Position numbers and translations under genes: made by a program. Source: an uncultured Oscillospiraceae bacterium (GTDB lineage Bacteria > Bacillota_A > Clostridia > Oscillospirales > Oscillospiraceae). From it: a stretch of 7,141 nucleotides of DNA. Below, in pieces: positions 1 through 7,141 of the stretch. The stretch covers positions 1 to 7,141 of the forward strand of contig CAKUMR010000056.1 in NCBI GenBank assembly GCA_934667865.1, written 5' to 3'. A model generated the notes under the pieces. That model worked only from the letters and a program-made list of their open reading frames with translations. It was not told where the DNA came from and searched no databases. The stretch's first letter is position 1. Each line of letters opens with the position of its first letter.

Positions 1-1
1 G

Positions 2-214
2 GCGATCATCATCGGCGGCACGTCCTTCTCCGGCGGCGTCGGCAGCGTGTTCGGCTCCCTGTTCGGCTGCCTGCTGCTCGCTTCGATCAATAACGGCCTC
101 GTGCTGATGCACGTTTCCTCCTACTGGCAGAACCTCGTGTTCGGTACGATCCTGATCATTGCTCTGGTTCTGGACAAGGTCCGCAACGACAGAAGCGGCG
201 GCGGTCTGAAATAA
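2..214 (+). CDS. Sugar ABC transporter permease, RbsC/XylH type (C-terminal part)
   Basis: The last 70 residues and the TAA stop of an inner-membrane permease; the start lies outside the window. The fragment begins with a glycine-rich stretch (IIIGGTSFSGGVGSV) typical of the cytoplasmic loop near the end of RbsC/XylH/MmsB-type permeases. Two hydrophobic segments follow, about residues 15-37 and 44-58 of the fragment, separated by the family-like INNGLVLMHVSSYWQ stretch. A short, basic, glycine-rich tail closes the protein. It would form the membrane channel that works with the ATPase encoded 12 bases downstream, importing a monosaccharide delivered by a periplasmic or lipoprotein binding protein that is probably encoded upstream. 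Family assignment is secure; the sugar transported cannot be read from this fragment. Confidence 0.9.
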   Translation, partial: AIIIGGTSFSGGVGSVFGSLFGCLLLASINNGLVLMHVSSYWQNLVFGTILIIALVLDKVRNDRSGGGLK

Positions 215-226
215 GGCGGTGCGGCT

Positions 227-1751
<1,525 letters not shown>

Positions 1752-1780
<29 letters not shown>

Positions 1781-3002
1781 GGCCTATCTGCCGCAGGCGG
1801 ATGTGGAAGAGGCCATGCGGGGCAGCGAGGCTCTGCTTGCCTGCGTGCAGCGGGGCGAGAAAGAGTACGAGGGCAGTCTCGGCTGGCACGATCCGGGAAA
1901 ATGGGCCTCGGAAGACAAGCTGGCGCAGTTCTGCGCGCTGGGTGAGGAAATCCGCGAAAATGCGGAGGTTCTGGTGCTTCTGGGCGTCGGCGGCTCGAAC
2001 AACGCCGCCCGCGCCGTGATCGAAGCGCTGGGAAGCAGGCTGGAGGTCGTCTATGCCGGCACCTCCACCTCGCCCTATACCATCGACAAGGCGATCGCGC
2101 GCTGCGAAGGCCGGTCGGTGTACTGCATCGTCATTGCGAAAAATTTTGAAACGCTGGAGCCGGGCATTGCTTTCCGCTCCTTCCGCGCCTACCTGCGCAG
2201 CCGCTACGGCGCGGCATACGCGCGGCGCATTCTCGCCGTCGGAACAACGGGCAGCAGCATGGAGGCGCTGTGCAAAGAAAACGGCATCCGCTTCCTTCCC
2301 TTCGCCACGGACATCGGCGGGCGCTTCACGGCGGTCAGCAGCGTCGGCCTTCTGCCGATGGCGGCCGCAGGGGTGGACATCCGCGCGCTCGTGCGTGGCG
2401 CTGCGGATATGCGCAGCCGCCTTCTGCGGGAGGACGCCGGGGAGAACATCGCCCTGCGCTATGCCGTGATCCGGAATCTCCTGTACCGCGGCGGCTACCG
2501 CGTGGAAATGCTTTCCTCCTTTGAGCCTCAGCTCCGCTGGTTCTACAAGTGGTGGATCCAGCTCTTCGCCGAGAGCGAGGGAAAGCAGGGCCGCGGCCTG
2601 TATCCGACGGCCTCGGAGTATTCGGAGGACCTTCACTCCGTCGGACAGTATGTGCAGGACGGTTACCCCGATCTTTTTGAATCCTTCCTGTATGTGAAGA
2701 AGCAGAAAACGTCCTTCCCCCTGCCGGAGGACGCCGTGCAGGACGGCTTTGAGTATCTGGGTGCGATGGACTTTGCGGAGATCAACCGCGTCGCCTTTGA
2801 AGCCACGATCGCCGCGCACAGCACAAAGGTGCCCTGCCTGCGCTTCGATCTGGACGAGCTGGACGCCTATCACTTCGGCCAGCTGTTCTATTTCTTTGAA
2901 TTTTCCTGCTACCTCTCCGGCCGCCTGCTGGGGGTGAACCCCTTCGATCAGCCCGGTGTGGAAGCATACAAGACCCTGATGTTTGAAAAACTCGGTAAAT
3001 AA
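1752..3002 (+). CDS. Phosphoglucose isomerase family protein with altered phosphate-binding loop
   Basis: A 416-residue member of the short Bacillota PGI branch (B. subtilis Pgi is about 450 residues). PGI normally interconverts glucose 6-phosphate and fructose 6-phosphate in the cytosol. Family landmarks are GVGGS (78-82), the signature DIGGRFT (187-193, Arg191), ESEGK (274-278, Glu274 in the place of the catalytic base), DLHSVGQ with ring-opening His295, and FDQPGVEAYK ending in Lys407. The catalytic set therefore appears intact. The phosphate-binding loop, SKSGTTTEP in B. subtilis as I recall it, reads AKNFETLEP (129-137): the first phosphate-contacting Ser is Ala, the second Ser/Thr is Asn, and a Glu enters the loop. 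Ser82 and Thr134 remain. I infer aldose-ketose isomerisation of a sugar that is not simply glucose 6-phosphate, perhaps one without a C6 phosphate. An ordinary Pgi is the alternative. No sugar kinase gene precedes it in the window. Confidence 0.9.
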
Positions 3003-3005
3003 TCT

Positions 3006-3010
3006 GGAGG
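3006..3010 (+). promoter_or_regulatory. Ribosome binding site for the aldolase gene
   Basis: GGAGG with a seven-base spacer to the ATG at 3018, in the 15-base gap after the isomerase stop. It fixes the aldolase start. Confidence 0.8.
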
Positions 3011-3017
3011 TAACCCT

Positions 3018-4184
3018 ATGCCACTTGTTCCCATGAGAGCCATTCTGGAGGCTACAGAAAAATATAACTACGCGCAGGGCGCGTTCAACGTCAACGCCGT
3101 CGCGCAGGCCAAGGCCGTCATTGAAATTCACGAGACCTTCCGCTCCGCCGCGATCATTCAGGGCGCAGATCTGGCCAACGCCTTTATGGGCGGCCGCACG
3201 GATTTCGCCAACGGCACGCTGGAGGACAAAAAGCGCGGTGCGAACAACATCGCCAAGGCGGTCAAGCAGTTTGCGGAAAACAGCCCCATTCCCGTTGCGC
3301 TGCATCTTGACCACGGCAAGACGGTCGATACCTGCGTCGCCGCGATGGACGGCGGCTATACCAGCGTCATGGTCGACGGCTCCTCGCTTCCCTTCGCGGA
3401 GAACATCGAGCTGACGCGCGAGGTCGTCAAGCTGGCGCACGCCAGAGGCGTGACGGTCGAGGGCGAGCTGGGCGTTCTGGCCGGCGTGGAGGATCACGTG
3501 TTCAGCGCGACCTCCTCCTATACCAATCCGCTCGATGCGGTGGAATTCATCAAAAAGACCGGCGTGGACGCGTTGGCCATCAGCTACGGCACAAAGCACG
3601 GCGCCAACAAGGGCAAAAACGCGGTCATCCGCAAGCAGATCGCGATCGCCACGAAGGAGTGCCTGCTGCACGAGGGGATCTTCTGTGCGCTTGTCAGCCA
3701 CGGCTCCTCCACCGTTCCACAGTATATCGTCAATGAGATCAACGCCCTTGGCGGCGACATCCACAATGCCTACGGCATCCCGAAGGAGCAGCTCGTGGAG
3801 GTCTCCAAGCTCGGCATTGCCAAGATCAATGTGGACACGGACATCCGTCTGGCCGTCACGCGTAATCTGCGCGAGCTGTTCCGTGACGAGCCTGCGCTGC
3901 GCGAGAGCCTGAGCATCGGCCCGGTCTGGAGGCTGCTCGACGAGAAGCGCTCCGACTTTGACCCGCGTGTTTTCCTGCCGCCGCTCATGGACACCGTGAT
4001 GTACGGCAACGTGCCGGATGGCGATGTGGCGAAGGTCGTCGACTGCATCGGGCGCGGTGTGCGCGAGGTCGTCGGCACGCTGATCGTGAGCTTTGATTCC
4101 GTCGGCAAGGCGCCGCTGGTGGAAAACGTTTCCCTCGAAGAAATGGCCGAGCGCTACCGCAAGGCCGAGAGGAACCGAGCATGA
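3018..4184 (+). CDS. Class II (zinc) ketose-bisphosphate aldolase family protein, enlarged
   Basis: A 388-residue class II aldolase, the metal-dependent family of FbaA, GatY and KbaY that cleaves a ketose phosphate to dihydroxyacetone phosphate plus an aldehyde. Visible landmarks are LHLDHG (catalytic Asp98, zinc His99), EGELG (148-152), zinc ligands His194 in YGTKHG and His228 in SHGSS, and the DHAP-binding KINVDTD (Asn271-Asp275). Arg317 in FDPR matches E. coli Arg331, which contacts the C6 phosphate. The position of E. coli Ser61 (QFS, also near that phosphate) is Ala50 in QGAD. The protein is about 100 residues longer than B. subtilis FbaA: extra sequence lies near residues 58-75 and near 325-345 (MYGNVPDGDVAKVVD), with a tail after VGKA. 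I infer normal DHAP-side chemistry and a possibly different aldehyde partner. It overlaps the kinase gene by four bases (ATGA). Confidence 0.9.
   Translation: MPLVPMRAILEATEKYNYAQGAFNVNAVAQAKAVIEIHETFRSAAIIQGADLANAFMGGRTDFANGTLEDKKRGANNIAKAVKQFAENSPIPVALHLDHGKTVDTCVAAMDGGYTSVMVDGSSLPFAENIELTREVVKLAHARGVTVEGELGVLAGVEDHVFSATSSYTNPLDAVEFIKKTGVDALAISYGTKHGANKGKNAVIRKQIAIATKECLLHEGIFCALVSHGSSTVPQYIVNEINALGGDIHNAYGIPKEQLVEVSKLGIAKINVDTDIRLAVTRNLRELFRDEPALRESLSIGPVWRLLDEKRSDFDPRVFLPPLMDTVMYGNVPDGDVAKVVDCIGRGVREVVGTLIVSFDSVGKAPLVENVSLEEMAERYRKAERNRA
4168..4173 (+). promoter_or_regulatory. Ribosome binding site for the phosphofructokinase gene
   Basis: AGAGGA, seven bases before the ATG at 4181 and inside the end of the aldolase gene. 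The ATGA stop-start overlap suggests translational coupling. Confidence 0.65.
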
Positions 4185-5335
4185 AAAATATTCTGATTGC
4201 GCACGGCGGCGGCCCGACGGCGGTCATCAACAGCTCCTTGCAGGGAATTATCGAAGCGGCGCGCGAATCCGGGCAGGTCGGCAGAATTTATGCCGCCCGC
4301 CACGGCGTAGAGGGCATCCTGAAGGGCGACCTCATCGACCTGACGGACGTCCCCGCCGAAACCGTCCGGCGGCTGGCCCACACGCCAGCCTCCGCGATCG
4401 GCTCCTGCCGCCGCAAGCTCGGCGAGGCGGATTATCCCGTCATTCTGCAATGCCTGAAAAAGCATGAGATTGACTGCTTTTTCTATAACGGCGGCAACGA
4501 TTCCATGGATACCTGCCAGAAGATTCACGCCATGGCTCTGCGCGAGGGCCTCGATCTGCGGGTGATCGGCATCCCCAAGACCATGGACAACGACCTCGCG
4601 GTGACAGACCACTGCCCCGGCTTCGGCAGCGCGGCGCGCTATGCCGCCGTGAACGCGGCGGAGCTGGCGCTGGACGCCGCGGCGCTTCCCATTCATGTGA
4701 TTGTTCTGGAGCTGATGGGAAGAAACGCGGGTTGGGTCACTGCCGCGAGCGCATGGGCAAGCCGTGCGACGCACTGCGAGCAGCTTGTCTGCCTGCCGGA
4801 GCAGCCGGTCGATGAGAAAAAGCTCCTTGCAGCGGCGGAGCGCCGCTTTGCAAAGGGCAAGGGCCTTCTGATCTGCGTGAGCGAGGGCGTCTGCGGCATG
4901 GACGGCAAGCCCCTTGCCAGCACGGGGATCGTCGACGGCTTCGGCCACACGGTCGCAGGCGGCACGGCGCAGTATCTTGCCGACCGTCTGATGCAGGAGC
5001 TGGGCGTCAAAGCCCGCGCGGAAAAGCCCGGCCTGCTCGGCAGAACGAGCATTCCCTATGCCTCCGCGGTCGATCGCCGGGAGGCCTACGAGGTCGGCAG
5101 CTACGGCCTGAAGGCCGCGCTGCGCGGGGAGAGCGGCAGCATGGTCGCCATCCGCGCCGACCGCAACGGGGCATATCGCAGCGAGCTGTTCCTGACCCCG
5201 CTGACGAACGTCGCGAACGTGGAAAAATGCTTCCCGCAGGAGTGGATCACGGAGGACTTCGGCATTTCCGATGCGTTCTTTGACTATGCCGCGCCGCTGA
5301 TGGACGAGCTTCCGCGGCAGTACGCGTTTTTGTAA
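4181..5335 (+). CDS. pfp: Pyrophosphate-type 6-phosphofructokinase family protein
   Basis: A 384-residue PfkA-superfamily kinase that phosphorylates a ketose phosphate or a related sugar in the cytosol. The N-terminus has HGGGPTAVINSSL (8-20), replacing the GGDAPGMNA of ATP enzymes. NGGNDSMDT (103-111) places Asp107 where ATP-dependent enzymes have Gly104, and PKTMDND (132-138) places Lys133 where they have Gly124. This Asp/Lys pair is the established mark of pyrophosphate use; Asp136 is the catalytic base. TDHCPGFGSAARY, MGRNAGW (179-185, Arg181), VSEGV and Arg279/Arg288 follow. Clostridial PPi enzymes usually have LQR where this has LGR (286-288), and His173 occupies the place of E. coli Arg162, an F6P-phosphate contact from the neighbouring subunit. 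Most substrate residues are kept, so F6P remains a plausible substrate, as does an F6P analogue. It follows the aldolase with a four-base overlap. Confidence 0.92.
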   Translation: MKNILIAHGGGPTAVINSSLQGIIEAARESGQVGRIYAARHGVEGILKGDLIDLTDVPAETVRRLAHTPASAIGSCRRKLGEADYPVILQCLKKHEIDCFFYNGGNDSMDTCQKIHAMALREGLDLRVIGIPKTMDNDLAVTDHCPGFGSAARYAAVNAAELALDAAALPIHVIVLELMGRNAGWVTAASAWASRATHCEQLVCLPEQPVDEKKLLAAAERRFAKGKGLLICVSEGVCGMDGKPLASTGIVDGFGHTVAGGTAQYLADRLMQELGVKARAEKPGLLGRTSIPYASAVDRREAYEVGSYGLKAALRGESGSMVAIRADRNGAYRSELFLTPLTNVANVEKCFPQEWITEDFGISDAFFDYAAPLMDELPRQYAFL

Positions 5336-5338
5336 AAC

Positions 5339-5343
5339 GGAGG
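5339..5343 (+). promoter_or_regulatory. Ribosome binding site for the TIM-like gene
   Basis: GGAGG in the 12-base gap after the kinase stop, with a short four-base spacer to the ATG at 5348. A later start is unlikely because active-site Asn7 and Lys9 would be lost. Confidence 0.7.
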
Positions 5344-5347
5344 TAGC

Positions 5348-6193
5348 ATGAAACATTTATATCTGAATCTCAAGCGCTTTGACGTTCCTGTGGAGCTGGG
5401 CGGCGTGAACCGCCTTGCTCCCCTCGACCGGTGGGCGCACACCATTGTGACGCAGACGCAGGAGGGCCTGCGCCCTCTCGCGGGCGACGCGGAGTTTGTC
5501 CAGTTCTTCCCGGAGATGCACCTTTTGCAGGCGGTGTCCGCCCGGCAGGAGGACAGCCCCGTGCAGATCGGCGCGCAGGGCGCGTACCGTGCGGACACGG
5601 CCGTCGGCGGCAATTTCGGCGCGTTTACCACGAACCGCCCGGCCAACATTCTGGCCGCGGCCGGCTGCTCCCATGTGCTCATCGGCCACTGCGAGGAGCG
5701 CGAGGACAAGGCCGGCATCCTCCGCGAAGCGGGCGTGACAGGCCCCACGGCAGTGAACCGGATTCTGAATCAGGAGATCCACCGCGCGGTCGACGCCGGG
5801 CTGAAGGTGCTCTACTGCATCGGGGAAAAGAGCGAGGAGCAGGAGCACTGGCAGGAGGTTCTGGGCGAACAGCTCTCCGTGGGCCTTGCCGGTGTGGACA
5901 AGAGCCGCGTGGTCATCGGCTATGAGCCGGTCTGGTCCATCGGGCCGGGCAAGACCCCCGCGGACGCGGACTATATCACCAGGATCGCCCACTTTGTCAA
6001 GCAAGCCACGGGCGGCATGGACGTTGTCTACGGCGGCGGCCTGAAAAAAGAGAACGCCGCGATGCTTGCGCAGATTCCGGAGATCGACGGCGGCCTGATC
6101 GCGCTGACACGCTTTCAGGGCGAGATCGGATTCTATCCGGAGGAATATCTGGAGATCCTCCGCATCTATCTGGAAAAGGAGCAGAAGCAATGA
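5348..6193 (+). CDS. Divergent triose-phosphate isomerase family protein
   Basis: A 281-residue TIM-barrel protein, somewhat longer than the usual 250. True TIM interconverts DHAP and glyceraldehyde 3-phosphate. The catalytic groups are present: Asn7 and Lys9 (in LNLK, for NWK), electrophile His114 and Glu116 in IGHCEERE (for IGHSERR), and base Glu193 in YEPVW followed by loop 6, SIGPGKTP. The phosphate pocket is not standard. YGGS of loop 7 is YGGG (Gly231), and the loop-8 motif VGGASL reads IALTRF (251-256), replacing the two phosphate-binding glycines with Ala252-Leu253 and adding Arg255. GAFTGE is GAFTTN (91-96). I infer an aldose-ketose isomerase that uses TIM chemistry on a different small substrate, possibly the aldehyde released by the aldolase; a poorly conserved true TIM is the alternative. 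It overlaps the next gene by four bases. Confidence 0.87.
   Translation: MKHLYLNLKRFDVPVELGGVNRLAPLDRWAHTIVTQTQEGLRPLAGDAEFVQFFPEMHLLQAVSARQEDSPVQIGAQGAYRADTAVGGNFGAFTTNRPANILAAAGCSHVLIGHCEEREDKAGILREAGVTGPTAVNRILNQEIHRAVDAGLKVLYCIGEKSEEQEHWQEVLGEQLSVGLAGVDKSRVVIGYEPVWSIGPGKTPADADYITRIAHFVKQATGGMDVVYGGGLKKENAAMLAQIPEIDGGLIALTRFQGEIGFYPEEYLEILRIYLEKEQKQ
6176..6181 (+). promoter_or_regulatory. Ribosome binding site for the LarA-like gene
   Basis: AAGGAG eight bases before the ATG at 6190, within the end of the TIM-like gene. It supports the ATGA overlap start. Confidence 0.7.
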
Positions 6194-7141
6194 AATTGGA
6201 TTTTGAATACGGCAATGGCATGATGAGCGCGAATCTGCCGGAGAGCACGGACATTTTCATCCCCGGCCAGACGATCGCCGACCCGCCCTGCCTGCCGCAG
6301 GACTGGGACAGCCTCTATGAGGCGACGCTGGAGAGCCTCCGTCACCCCATCGGCATGGCGCCCCTGCGGGAGCTGGCCGCGCCGGGCAAGACCGTGGTGT
6401 TCGTCATCCCGGACATCGTCAAGGGCGGCTGCCAGCCCACGGCGCACCGTAAGGTTTCCATCCGGGCCTGCCTGGACGAGCTGTATGCCGGCGGCGTGCA
6501 GAAGAAGGACATTCTTCTTCTGATTTCCAACGGCCTGCATCCCCGCGCGACTGTCGCGGAGATGAAGCAGATCCTGGGCGAGGAGCTTTTCAACGAATTT
6601 TACTGGACGCACCAGATCGACAGCCACGATTCCGAGGATGCCGCGCATATGGTCGACCTCGGCTGCACGGACCGCGGCGATCCGGTGCTGATGAACAAAT
6701 ATGTCTATGACTGCGATATTCCCATCCTGATCGGTCATGTACAGGGAAACCCCTACGGCGGCTATTCCGGCGGCTACAAGCACTGCGCGACGGGCATCAC
6801 CCACTGGCGCTCCATCGCCTCGCACCATGTGCCCGAGGTCATGCACCGCGCGGACTTCACGCCCGTTTCCGGCCACAACCTGATGCGCACGAAGTTCAAC
6901 GAGATCGGCATGCACATGGAAAAGTGCATGGGTCATCCCTTCTTCTGCTGCGACGCCGTGCTCGACACCTACTCCCGCCAGATCGCCATTTTCTCCGGCT
7001 ATGCCAAGGAAATGATGCCCCTGTCCTGGGAAGTCGCCGACAAGCGCACCTATGTTCCCTTCGCCGAGAAGAAGTACGACGTCATGGTTTTCGGTATGCC
7101 GCAGAACTTCCACTACGGCGACGGAATGGGCACCAATCCCA
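6190..7141 (+). CDS. LarA-family (DUF2088) nickel-pincer racemase/epimerase homologue, 3' truncated by window
   Basis: The frame stays open from ATG 6190 to the window edge, giving 317 residues of a family usually near 425. LarA is a lactate racemase that uses a nickel-pincer nucleotide; relatives racemise or epimerise other 2-hydroxyacids, including gluconate. SNGLHP places His117 at L. plantarum catalytic His108 (TGTHR). GGYSGGYK (190-197) places Lys197 at Lys184, which holds the cofactor, and His213, sixteen residues on, matches nickel ligand His200. The second catalytic histidine, His174 in PHFFAGFSGGRK, aligns with Asn187 in GNPYGGYSGGYK. The GGRKSILPG stretch is GGYKHCATG. FGMPQNFHYGDGMGTNP at the edge resembles the start of the C-terminal domain motif (GYP.D). 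It probably binds the nickel cofactor but acts on an untested hydroxyacid or sugar-derived substrate, or works by a modified mechanism. The cofactor genes larB, larC and larE are not visible here. Confidence 0.85.
   Translation, partial: MKLDFEYGNGMMSANLPESTDIFIPGQTIADPPCLPQDWDSLYEATLESLRHPIGMAPLRELAAPGKTVVFVIPDIVKGGCQPTAHRKVSIRACLDELYAGGVQKKDILLLISNGLHPRATVAEMKQILGEELFNEFYWTHQIDSHDSEDAAHMVDLGCTDRGDPVLMNKYVYDCDIPILIGHVQGNPYGGYSGGYKHCATGITHWRSIASHHVPEVMHRADFTPVSGHNLMRTKFNEIGMHMEKCMGHPFFCCDAVLDTYSRQIAIFSGYAKEMMPLSWEVADKRTYVPFAEKKYDVMVFGMPQNFHYGDGMGTNP

Noticed and set aside
145..151. The LNSGQ signature in the first ABC domain (protein residues 145-149, DNA about 659-673) as a sign of an inactive or regulatory ATPase.
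   Set aside because: The essential Ser-Gly-Gln is kept and Walker A, Walker B, Q-loop and His are all intact; it looks like ordinary family variation.
5336..5347. The gap between the kinase and TIM-like genes as a terminator or promoter.
   Set aside because: It is only 12 bases, holds a ribosome binding site, and shows no hairpin or T-run.
4154..7113. Three further long minus-strand frames (5356-4154, 6190-5357 and 7113-6166).
   Set aside because: Each is again in exact antisense register with the sense gene opposite it (kinase, TIM-like and LarA-like). The repeated pattern is a codon-bias artefact rather than antisense coding.

Overview
The window is one tightly packed, all-plus-strand gene cluster: the end of a sugar ABC importer followed by four proteins from the families of upper glycolysis and a LarA-type (nickel-dependent hydroxyacid racemase family) protein cut by the right edge. 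No gap between genes exceeds 15 bases. Three junctions overlap (29, 4 and 4 bases), so the genes are very probably one operon. No RNA gene, mobile element, CRISPR array, terminator or separate promoter was seen.

The sequence is GC-rich with third positions mostly G or C, and it uses clear GGAGG-type ribosome binding sites. The phosphoglucose isomerase homologue is the short Bacillota type (ESEGK and DQPGVEAYK motifs, B. subtilis-like). The phosphofructokinase is the pyrophosphate type common in Clostridia. Together these suggest a GC-rich anaerobic member of Clostridia, possibly Oscillospirales from the gut; this is an inference.

Layout: 2-214, C-terminus of an RbsC/XylH-type permease; 227-1780, double-domain sugar ABC ATPase of the XylG/RbsA type; 1752-3002, phosphoglucose isomerase homologue; 3018-4184, class II ketose-bisphosphate aldolase; 4181-5335, pyrophosphate-type phosphofructokinase homologue; 5348-6193, divergent triose-phosphate isomerase homologue; 6190-7141, LarA-family protein (partial).

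The cluster reads as a self-contained route: import a free monosaccharide, isomerise aldose to ketose, phosphorylate, cleave to two C3 units, isomerise a C3 unit, and epimerise or racemise a hydroxyacid or related compound. It need not be ordinary glucose glycolysis. No sugar kinase is visible before the isomerase, although an ABC importer delivers unphosphorylated sugar. The residues that bind substrate phosphate are changed in the isomerase (SKSGTT-type loop is AKNFET), in the aldolase (the Ser equivalent to E. coli Ser61 is Ala) and in the TIM homologue (the loop-8 Gly-Gly is Ala-Leu, with a nearby Arg). The general-chemistry residues of these three enzymes remain. My leading hypothesis is a dedicated pathway for a hexose or hexose analogue whose C6 end is not an ordinary phosphate. 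The substrate cannot be fixed from sequence alone, and a plain duplicated glycolytic module remains possible.
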